In this document: piece after piece, positions 56,570 to 64,000 of the stretch
Layout: the number at the start of each line of letters is the position of its first letter
How positions within the stretch are numbered: position 1 is the first letter of the stretch
DNA from: Archivesica marissinica
Lineage: Eukaryota > Mollusca > Bivalvia > Venerida > Vesicomyidae
Assembly: GCA_014843695.1 (NCBI GenBank)
Contig: CM026397.1
Coordinates: 33,136,056 to 33,200,055, forward strand
Direction of reading: 5' to 3'
Length of the DNA: 64,000 nt
The notes under the pieces: model-generated
Told to the model about the DNA's origin: nothing
The model's database searches: none
What the model saw: only the letters and a program-made list of their open reading frames with translations
Position numbers and translations under genes: made by a program

Positions 56570-57165
56570 GTTCTTGCTATCACTGGCCAACCCTGGAAAC
56601 TTTATATAAATGATATGCTAGAATGGTCCATATATTTCACAATTTCCATTCATATGGATGCATTGCTTGAAAACAAATCATAAAGTTGGATTAAGCTCTC
56701 TTCCATTCTGACAATAATTGAAAACATGTTTTAAAGAGAGATTAGACTGACCAATCACCTACCCCCTGATCACCTACGCCCTGACCTTCAACGTATGTTT
56801 ATGTTGATAACAGTTCTCATTTATCTTCACCTAATCATGGCCAGTTAGGAATAAAAACATTGCAGGTATAAGACCCACTGACCCTGGAACTATCCATCAT
56901 ATCTAGAACGTGTCAGTCATCTCCTGATTCCTTATCTAGATCATCTATTTCCTCGTTAATGGGAGTGCCTAACCCGTCACCAACACTGATTGAAACAATA
57001 TGCACACTCTAATTTCATTCAGATTGCATTTTAATCACCTTTTAATTCCTTTTTTCATACACACTTGAGGAATACTTGTAAGACTTCCAAGAATGTTTGT
57101 ACCGGCACCAGTTTTTTCCCCACTACATGTAGATCATTCTAATGATTGTTATTATGCTGCACAGA
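56570..57165. other. Unique sequence
   Basis: Nothing recognised. Confidence 0.45.
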
Positions 57166-57690
57166 ATTGTATGAACATAACCTCACACCAAATCCTGCAG
57201 GCTCCTACCCACAGCAGTGTCCACTGTATGAACATAACCTCACACCAAATCCTGCAGGCTCCTACCCACAGCAGTGTCCACTGTATGAACATAACCTCAC
57301 ACCAAATCCTGCAGGCTCCTACCCACAGCAGTGTATGGACATAACCTAACACCAAATCCTGCAGGCTCCTGCCCACAGCAGTGTATGAACATAACCTCAC
57401 ACCAAATCCTGCAGGCTCCCACCCACGACAGTGTATGAACATAACCTCACACCAAATCCTGCAGGCTCCCACCCACGACAGTGTATGAACATAACCTCAC
57501 ACCAAATCCTGCAGGCTCCTACCCACAGCAGTGTCCACGACAGTATATGGACACGACCTCACACCAAATCCTGCAGGCTCCTACCTACAACAGTGTATGG
57601 ACACGACCTCACACCAAATCATGCAGGCTCCTGCCCACAACATTGTATGAACAAGACCTCACAGCAAACCTGCAGACTCCTGCCCACAAC
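57166..57690. repeat. 50/57-bp minisatellite, about 10 copies
   Basis: The core is GAACATAACCTCACACCAAA + TCCTGCAGGCTCCTACCCAC. Units are 57 bp when a TCCACTG-type insert follows CAGCAGTG and 50 bp without it. The last three units (GGACACGACC form) are diverged. Confidence 0.94.
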
Positions 57691-58056
57691 AGACCTTGGG
57701 TTTAACAAAAAATTACTTGTAAAAAAAGTTTATTTTTCAAAATAAAATATCTTTCTCTGAGAAAATGGCTATCAAGGCAGTAAAATCCCTACCCATCAAT
57801 CTGAATGGTGTCAGGGGCTACCTTTCATATTACATCTATGTCTGGATGACATCACAACCTTCAAACACTTCAGGAGCAATGGAAAAAATTATAATTACTT
57901 CAATTTCATGCAAGCTTTGCAACACATCAGAAATGGCTTGTTGATCATTGGCAGACAGCTTTATGACTTTATTATCTACAACTGGTGCTGGTTTCTGCTT
58001 CCAGCATATTAACTGCTGTGCTTGTTCAGCTTCACAGTCTCCCCAGCACTGGCATA
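57691..58056. other. Unique sequence
   Basis: Nothing recognised. Confidence 0.4.
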
Positions 58057-58277
58057 TTAACTCTTCTTTGCATGCTGGGTAAAAATAAAGGCTATAAATA
58101 GTTCAAATAATTGTAGCAGCCCACAATTCATTAATGCGTTTGTAATGGCAAATGGAAATATGTCATGGAATTTCATGTAATGACATGATTCTAATGAAAT
58201 TCCATGACATCTAATGAAATTCCATGACATTTAATGAATTTGACTGTTATTTTCACCGCTAACGTGCAAAGAGTTAA
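58057..58277 (+). mobile_element. MITE family A, copy 5, full length
   Basis: TTAACTCTTCTTTGCATGCT to CTAACGTGCAAAGAGTTAA. The central CTAATGAAATTCCATGACAT segment is duplicated. Confidence 0.92.
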
Positions 58278-58465
58278 AGAGCTTAAACCCAAAGCAGCGC
58301 TTGCCTTTTGTACACTATTTCCCTAGTTACTGGAGCTATAGGCATGAAACTAATTACTATTAAATTTTATAATATTCCAGATAGAAAATGCCCATCAACT
58401 GGTGCAACTGTAATTGTAATACAATGTACTGCAGGGACATCGCTTTTGGGCCAAAGGTACATGTA

Positions 58466-58947
58466 ACTGGTCCGCAGGTTATGTTTTTGCAGATGGTCTG
58501 CAGGTTATGTTTTTGCAGATGGTCCGCAGGTTATGTTTTTGCAGATGGTCCGCAGGTTATGTTTTTGCAGATGGTCTGCAGGTTATGTTTTTGCAGATGG
58601 TCCGCAGGTTATGTTTTTGCAGATGGTCCGCAGGTTATGTTTTTGCAGATGGTCCGCAGGTTATGTTTTTGCAGATGGTCTGCAGGTTATGTTTTTGCAG
58701 ATGGTCTGCAGGTTATGTTTTTGCAGATGGTCCACAGGTTATGTTTTTGCAGATGGTCCGCAGGTTATGTTTTTGCAGATGGTCCGCAGGTTATGTTTTT
58801 ACAGATGGTCCGCAGGTTATGTTTTTGCAGATGGTCCACAGGTTATGTTTTTGCAGATGGTCCGCAGGTTATGTTTTTGCAGATGGTCCGCAGGTTATGT
58901 TTTTGCAGATGGTCCACAGGTTATGTTTTTGCAGATGGTCTGCAGGA
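58466..58947. repeat. 26-bp minisatellite, about 18 copies
   Basis: The unit is GTTATGTTTTTGCAGATGGT + CCGCAG, with CCG, CTG and CCA variants. Since three units make 78 bp (26 codons), stop-free frames pass through all three plus-strand phases. Confidence 0.95.
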
Positions 58948-59009
58948 ATATATTATGCAATTGGCACATGTAACGCTTAGCTTTTATTTATTATACTTTA
59001 ATTTAAGCT

Positions 59010-59155
59010 TTAATAACTTACATTAACCACTCTCGTGGTGTGCTTGAAAGCGTATATGTGGTTCTTAATGTGGGAGTACCCGGAGAAAGCACACTTGTCT
59101 GATTTGGTGACTACCGTACCACCTTGCAACATACCGGTGTGAAGATCAAACACTT
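59010..59155 (-). mobile_element. SINE-4 fragment
   Basis: AACTTACATTAACCACTCTC, GCTTGAAAGCGTATATGTGG, and CTTGTCTGATTTGGTGACTA match the SINE-4 body. The tRNA-like head is only partly recognisable (GAAGATCAAACACTTGG). Confidence 0.75.
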
Positions 59156-59383
59156 GGCACATGTACGTTATGACTCTAAACCAGACACTTCACCCAAAGA
59201 ACTACTTAGTTAACCCACTAGAAATAAAGAAATCTTGTTATCTACATCTAAAAAGTAAGAAGCCGTAGTAAGTCAGATATTGCCATGTGAGAGGGTAGAG
59301 TGGGGGACAAAGCAGGGGACATGGGGTGGGGGGAGGACAAAGTATCCTTTCACAATGCACCATTACAACAACTATTACTTACA
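59156..59383. other. Unique sequence with a G-rich patch
   Basis: About 59290-59337 contains several runs of four or more G (GGGGG, GGGG, GGGGTGGGGGG). Confidence 0.5.
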
Positions 59384-59592
59384 GATTAATTTTAGCTCAA
59401 TTGCGAACCATGTTTTTACAACGTTATATTAATCACTCTTGAGAAGTAATTCATGAGGGAGAGAGAAGAGGCAATGTGGAATTGAAATGGCGATTCCACG
59501 GACACAATAAAAACAGCTACAGCTGGGCACAAACTCCGGGCCTTTTGGGCCTTTCGTACCTAAAGCAAATGCGCTACCACGACTTCCACATT
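59384..59592 (-). mobile_element. SINE-3 copy, internally shortened
   Basis: ATTAATTTTAGCTCAATTGC at the left (3' tail), GAGGCAATGTGGAATTGAAA in the body, and a head remnant in reverse (CGCTACCACGACTTCCACA) at the right. Confidence 0.82.
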
Positions 59593-59607
59593 TACAGATT
59601 TAATTAA

Positions 59608-59856
59608 CTGAACAATGCAAATCACGGTGATCAGCAGAACAAATGTAGCAATTTATTGCAAGCAGCAGTTCAAAGAGTAGGAGAAGAATTCCAGACAATC
59701 CTCATCCAAAACCAAATGACTCTCACAACACTCTTATCTAAACTGACCCAAGAAATAGAAGTCAAGCGGGATTCCTGCATAGAGATAGGGGATAAATTAT
59801 TAACAATGCCACCATTATCAGTCTCCCTTCTGACATGTTCAATGTGCTGTCTGTAG
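59608..59856 (+). other. Weak candidate for a coding exon (helical)
   Basis: An open frame continues for about 80 codons after TAA at 59605. The part from about 59641 to 59790 encodes a helical, coiled-coil-like stretch (Gln, Glu, Leu, Thr rich, e.g. QRVGEEFQTILIQNQ). GATCAGCAG at about 59629-59637 could be an acceptor. No family is recognised. It could be an exon, an old transposon fragment, or chance. Confidence 0.15.
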
Positions 59857-60078
59857 ATAACTTCTACTTATGTTGTTATTGGATGAGACTGGAGAAGCTC
59901 TTTCATATTTCTAACATTTCCAAAACATTCATTATAGATATGTATGTTTTATATCTCAAGAAATGTTACAATATGCTACCACAATCATGTTTTGCTTTCT
60001 AGAATACGAAGATGAATAATTTTGCTTGCAAAAAAATAAGCTTTTAGCTGAAATTATTATTAAACCGTATTTCTTGCA
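59857..60078. other. Unique sequence
   Basis: Nothing recognised. Confidence 0.4.
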
Positions 60079-60821
60079 TTAACCCGTAATCATGAGTAAA
60101 GTTGCTTTTGCAAACAGCATCGAGCCAGATCAGACTGCACAGAACTGCTGTTTGTAAACAGCATCGAGCCAGATCAGACTGCACAGAACTGCTGTTTGCA
60201 AACAGCATCGAGCCAGATCAGACGGCACAGAACTGCTGTTTGCAAACAGCATCGAGCCAGATCAGACGGCACAGAACTGCTGTTTGTAAACAGCATCGAG
60301 CCAGATCAGACGGCACAGAACTGCTGTTTGCAAACAGCATCGAGCCAGATCAGACTGCACAGAACTGCTGTTTGCAAACAGCATCGAGCCAGATCAGACT
60401 GCACAGAACTGCTGTTTGCAAACAGCATCGAGCCAGATCAGATGGCACAGAACTGCTGTTTGCAAACAGCATCGAGCCAGATCAGACGGCACAGAACTGC
60501 TGTTTGCTATTCGGATAGTGGAGCTAAAATACTTGGCTGAATAGCAAACAACATAGATCCTGATCAGACAAGGTATTAATTACTGGATCTGGATATATGT
60601 GCTTTGCACAACATTCTGTCCAATATATTCAGAATTAATTTTTCAAACAGTATAGAGCCAGATCAGACAGCATGTTCTGGCTCATAATGCTGTTTGCTAT
60701 TTGGATAGTGGAGCTAAAACACTTGGTTGAATAGCAAACAACATAGATCCTGATCAGACAAGGTATTAATTACAGGAACTTGCAAATTTCTTTCCATTTT
60801 ATTAAGCATTTTAAGGGTTAA
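60079..60821 (-). mobile_element. MITE family D, copy 5 (possibly two fused copies), with array
   Basis: The left boundary is TTAACCCGTAATCATGAGTA. After the array come GCTATTCGGATAGTGGAGCT, AACAACATAGATCCTGATCA and an internal end at about 60638 (CCAATATATTCAGAATTAA). A second partial D follows and closes at TTTTAAGGGTTAA. Confidence 0.8.
60104..60510. repeat. 44-bp minisatellite within MITE D
   Basis: About nine units of AACAGCATCGAGCCAGATCA + GACGGCACAGAACTGCTGTT + TGCA. Each unit keeps one arm of the family D hairpin and ends in a complement of its own start (AACAGC/GCTGTT). Confidence 0.95.
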
Positions 60822-61137
60822 GGTGGAACAACAAATAGCATTTTGTTTCTATGAGACCTGTCAGCCAGCATTGCAGAGTACACCAGGGGTACAGTAGAAT
60901 TACAATACCATATTATGATACGGTACCACACAATAAGCGCTACCATGCTATGTTATTATATAATGTATTCAATATACATAGGACGACAAGTAAACAAAAT
61001 GCTTTCAGATACACACACGATAACACTCTGGTAATTCAGGAAGCTGTGATGAAATGCATTTTCCGCTTTTAATCAATGTTCTAGAAAGCTTGTCTTCATG
61101 AAAACCCGTTTTACATTGATCATTTTATTCATTTTCC
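60822..61137. other. Unique sequence
   Basis: Nothing recognised. Confidence 0.4.
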
Positions 61138-61148
61138 AGATGAAATTC

Positions 61149-61419
61149 TTGTGTGGTTTTTATGTTTATTTATCGTCGCTATCGGTTGCCCATATGAGTG
61201 ACGCCTCGTGAAGCGATTAGTCATTTTACAGACAGAGACCTATTCCAGAGTCTCCTCTGGTTCAATTACCTGCACGGTGTACAGCACCGACACGAGACCT
61301 CGGTTTAAAGTCCCATCTGAAAGACTGTTAATTTATTAGGATCAGATGGGGGATCGAACCTGTGATCCCTGGATTACCAGTGCAGCGTGTTACCACTGGA
61401 CTACAGATCCGTCTGTAAG
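61149..61419 (-). mobile_element. SINE-1 copy with target duplication
   Basis: Tail to head is complete except for a small deletion of GGATAGTGCAATGATA. The 11-bp direct repeat AGATGAAATTC is at 61138-61148 and 61420-61430. Confidence 0.92.
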
Positions 61420-61483
61420 AGATGAAATTCAACTAGAAAGTGGCATTATATATCGGTGAATAAGGATAAAAGTTGTGTACATG

Positions 61484-61710
61484 TTAACCCATTCAACACC
61501 CTATACCTCTAAATAGGCTTTGTGTAAAAAGTGTAGATCCAGATGAGCAGGCTCGTGACAAGCATGATCTGCACTTTTTGCCAGTAATAATACTATTTTT
61601 AGACAAAATTACCCATTTTGATAAATGAACTGGTCCAAATGTAATTTTCTTATTAATTTATTGGTCTAAAAATATCATGTACCAGTCCATGTCAGTTATT
61701 TGGTGTCTAA
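61484..61710 (+). mobile_element. MITE family B, copy 11, degenerate
   Basis: TTAACCCATTCAACACCCTA at the left. The central palindrome is reduced (GATGAGCAGGCTCGTGACAA) and the right TTAA terminus is lost after TTATTTGGTGTC. Confidence 0.9.
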
Positions 61711-61759
61711 AGCACCATTTAATACACATGTCACAGATAAAAAACATTTCTCATTTGAG

Positions 61760-61832
61760 CATTGCCCTTTCTCTCTCTCCCTCGGGGGCGCTGGATTCCA
61801 TCAGGAATGAGGTCTCGAGAGTGATTTAACTA
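61760..61832 (+). mobile_element. SINE-3 internal fragment
   Basis: CTCTCTCTCCCTCGGGGGCG then GATTCCATCAGGAATGAGGT and CTCGAGAGTGATT: only the middle of SINE-3. Confidence 0.75.
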
Positions 61833-61925
61833 AGTTAGCTAAGTTAGCTAAACTCAATTTGCATACGCTATACAAACATGTCATACTCTAGTTTTAATGT
61901 AAAGTAACTGAATTAATTTCAGAGA

Positions 61926-62090
61926 CAATAGACAAATGGACTAATGCACAGTAAATAAGGGAGGTAATAATAGACATATGGACTAATGCACAGTAAATAA
62001 GGGAGGTAATAATAGACAATTGGACTAATGCACAGTAAATAAGGGAGGTAATAATGGACTAATGCACAGTAAATAAGGGAGGTAATAGTG
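61926..62090. repeat. 42-bp tandem repeat, about 4 copies
   Basis: The unit is GACAAATGGACTAATGCACA + GTAAATAAGGGAGGTAATAATA; the last copy is shortened. Confidence 0.93.
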
Positions 62091-62111
62091 ACAAATGCAT
62101 TGAAAAGCAGC

Positions 62112-62181
62112 TGTAATATAATATATATATATATATAATATATATATAATATATATATAATATATATAATATATATATATA
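62112..62181. repeat. AT-rich microsatellite
   Basis: Interrupted (TA)n of about 70 bp immediately upstream of a SINE-1. Confidence 0.95.
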
Positions 62182-62205
62182 GCACAATAAGGAAACTGAA
62201 ACTGG

Positions 62206-62490
62206 CGGATATGTAGTCCAGTGGTAACACGCTGGACTGGTAATCCAGGGATCGCAGGTTCGATCCCCCGTCTGACCCTGATAAAATTAACAGTCTTTCA
62301 GATGGGACGTTAAACCGAGGTCTCGTGTCGGTGCTTTACACTGTGCACGTAAAAGAACCAGAGGAGACTCTGGAATGGGTCTCTATCTGTATCATTGCAC
62401 TATCCTCCAACATCTAAACTGACTAATCTCTTCAGGAGGCGTCGCTCATATGGGTAACCGGTAGCGACGATAAATAAACGTAAAACACAC
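62206..62490 (+). mobile_element. SINE-1, full-length, least diverged copy
   Basis: The head begins CGGATATGTAGTCCAGTGGT and has a perfect B box GGTTCGATCCC. The 3' tail is GGTAACCGGTAGCGACGATA + AATAAACGTAAAACACAC. The 11-bp direct repeat ACTGAAACTGG at 62195-62205 and 62491-62501 marks insertion at the 5' edge of the next SINE-1. Confidence 0.95.
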
Positions 62491-62495
62491 ACTGA

Positions 62496-62748
62496 AACTG
62501 GTAATCCAGGGATCACAGGGTCGATCCCCCGTCTGACCCTAATAAAATTAACAGTCTTTCAGATGGGACGTTAAACCGAGGTCTCGTGTCGGTGCTTTAC
62601 ACCGTGCACGTAAAAGAACCAGAGGAGATTCTTGTATTGGTCTCTGTCTGTATCATGCACTATCCTCCAAAATCAAAAATAACTAATCTCTTCAGGAAGC
62701 ATCACTCATATGGGCAACTGGTAGCAACGAGATAAATAAATGTAAAAC
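62496..62748 (+). mobile_element. SINE-1, older 5'-truncated copy
   Basis: It starts within the anticodon arm (CTGGTAATCCAGG) and ends GGCAACTGGTAGCAACGAGA + TAAATAAATGTAAAACG. It is more diverged than its upstream neighbour. Confidence 0.92.
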
Positions 62749-62995
62749 GCTGGATTAAACTGATCAGCGTTAACATATTGATTCGCATTGATTGACACTA
62801 CGGTAAGAAACTTGTCACGTCAGAGGTTTCTGTACAATAATTAGCTAATAGATGCCGCTTAGCCAGCTCTTCATTAGAGAGCAATGTCTGCTAGGCAAGT
62901 CATTAATAAACTCATCAATACCATACAAACTCAGAATAGGCATGTAATTGATGAGATACAGAACAAGGCTCAATAAAATTCTGCACAAGCATTTT
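62749..62995. other. Unique sequence
   Basis: Nothing recognised. Confidence 0.4.
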
Positions 62996-63099
62996 TTAAC
63001 TCTGCATGCTGGGTAAAATAAAAGGCTATAAATAATTTAAATAATTGTGGCAGCCGACAATTCAGTAATATGAAGCTTAAAACTCTGGAGATGTGTCCT
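62996..63099 (+). mobile_element. MITE family A, copy 6, left half
   Basis: TTAACTCTGCATGCTGGGTA to AAACTCTGGAGATGTGTC. The element is cut off where the hairpin element at 63100 begins, and the right half is not found. Confidence 0.85.
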
Positions 63100-63231
63100 G
63101 GTTATAAAACTTTTCTCAGATCTCAATCTCAAGCTCAAATGATCTGATTGGTTAATTCTGAGTATTACTGTCAGCTGAACCAATCAGATGCTTGAGACTG
63201 AGTTTTGAGATTGGAGAAAAGTTTTATAACC
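63100..63231. mobile_element. Hairpin MITE, 132 bp
   Basis: GGTTATAAAACTTTTCTC at the left opposes GAGAAAAGTTTTATAACC at the right, extending inward to ATCTGATTGGTT/AACCAATCAGAT. It appears to sit at the broken edge of MITE A copy 6. Confidence 0.85.
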
Positions 63232-63262
63232 TCAAGGCCTCTGGAACTTAATTGCAATTATA

Positions 63263-63453
63263 TTAACTCTTTGCATTATGGGTAAGATAAAGGCTATAAA
63301 TAGGTCAAATAAATGTAGCAGACGACAATTCATTTATCTGTCTTTACTATTTGTAACTGAAAAACCCTGGAATTATGTCATAATAACACAATTCTAATAA
63401 AATTCCATGACATATTTGACTGTCATCTTCATCGCTAGCTTGCAAACAATTAA
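63263..63453 (+). mobile_element. MITE family A, copy 7, full length
   Basis: TTAACTCTTTGCATTATGGG to CTAGCTTGCAAACAATTAA. The central region (GTCATAATAACACAATTCTA) is partly decayed. Confidence 0.92.
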
Positions 63454-63465
63454 GTGATCATTTGT

Positions 63466-63709
63466 TTAACCCTTTCAACACCACAGACCTCTAAATTGGC
63501 TTACAAAAAAGTGTAGATCCAGATGAGCCGGCTCGTGACGAGCCGTCTCATCAGGATCTGCACTTTTTTCAAGTAATATAACTATTTTTAGAAAAACAAT
63601 TACCCATTTTGATAAATGAACTGATCCAAATGTAATTTTGTTATTAATTTATTGGTCTAAAAATATCATAGACCAGTCCATGTCAGTTACTTGGGGTTGA
63701 ATGGGTTAA
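63466..63709 (+). mobile_element. MITE family B, copy 12, full length
   Basis: TTAACCCTTTCAACACCACA to TTGGGGTTGAATGGGTTAA. Almost identical to copy 3 at 17059 through the palindrome. Confidence 0.95.
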
Positions 63710-63720
63710 AGTTTAAACTT

Positions 63721-63935
63721 GATTTATTTTACAACGATTGCGAAGCAGGTTCTAACAACTTATATTAATCTAAATCACTCTCGTTGGCACGGATGGAAGC
63801 ATAAATTTTAATGTGGTCATTCGTGTGGGAGGAAACCGGAGTACCCGGAGAAAACCCACCTGTCTGATCTGTCGACCATCGTACCATCTCACATACTTCC
63901 CGGTCCAAGGATCGAACCCGGGTAGCATTGTTGAT
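63721..63935 (-). mobile_element. SINE-4, near full length
   Basis: The 3' tail at left is GATTTATTTTACAACGATTG then AACAACTTATATTAATCTAA. The body has CCGGAGTACCCGGAGAAAAC. The head in reverse at right is GGTCCAAGGATCGAACCCGG and is cut short before the A-box region. Confidence 0.83.
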
Positions 63936-64000
63936 CATTTGTTAATGTTATGTACAGTGAAACCCATCTAAACTGAACAACCACCGGACCAGGGGTAAAG

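Noticed and set aside
58388..59026. 212-residue frame rich in Cys, Phe, Trp and Gly
   Set aside because: A 26-bp array read through all three phases; not a cysteine-rich protein.
60102..60540. 138- and 114-residue frames with HRARSD/SSQIR repeats
   Set aside because: A 44-bp MITE-derived array read in shifting frames.
62206..62280. Functional tRNA gene (anticodon position GGT)
   Set aside because: It has good A and B boxes, but it is the head of a SINE repeated at least a dozen times here with a common body and tail.

Overview
The window reads as non-coding DNA from an animal genome, most likely a mollusc and plausibly a bivalve. That placement is an inference from overall character: AT-rich sequence, several tRNA-headed SINE families, very dense MITEs and many minisatellites. 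No species-diagnostic gene is present. I found no convincing protein-coding gene, rRNA gene, free-standing tRNA gene or CRISPR array. Nearly every long open reading frame lies inside a tandem array or a SINE. Two short stretches (about 48931-49060 and 59608-59856) have exon-like composition and are given only as weak candidates. The window is probably intergenic or deep-intronic.

Three kinds of sequence fill it. (1) About 27 separate minisatellite arrays with periods of 15 to 98 bp cover roughly a quarter of the window. The largest are a 40-bp array at 37489-39412, a 98-bp array at 6842-8700 and a 27-bp array at 30131-31600. Several show higher-order structure (120-bp, 86-bp and 174-bp multimers, or variable-length blocks). 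(2) Five palindromic MITE families, here called A to E, are all bounded by TTAA: A (7 copies), B (12), C (7), D (5) and E (4). TTAA ends and short inverted termini beginning CCC or CTC point to piggyBac-type (or Kolobok-type) non-autonomous elements. (3) At least four tRNA-headed SINE families (SINE-1 to SINE-4) plus two single tRNA-like heads are present, several with target-site duplications.

Other mobile DNA includes a 690-bp hAT-like element with 8-bp target duplications (19309-19998), an 837-bp TA-flanked inverted-repeat element (50384-51220) and several short foldback elements. A diverged interspersed repeat, family F, lies at 4890-5563 and 11170-12180 and carries a different minisatellite in each copy.

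The most interesting theme is that several minisatellites are clearly expansions of parts of MITEs. In family E the last 42 or 85 bp at the right terminus has been multiplied (47223-47839, 6378-6688). In family D an internal hairpin has been multiplied between intact TTAA termini (6819-8755, 60079-60821). The 40-bp array at 37489-39412 begins exactly at the right inverted terminus of another element and repeats a near-consensus 5' splice-donor sequence about 48 times. Nested insertions (26142-26588, 23504-23956, 56107-56569, 19116-20027, 43315-43862) give a relative order of element activity. There is no operon-like or gene-cooperation story to tell.
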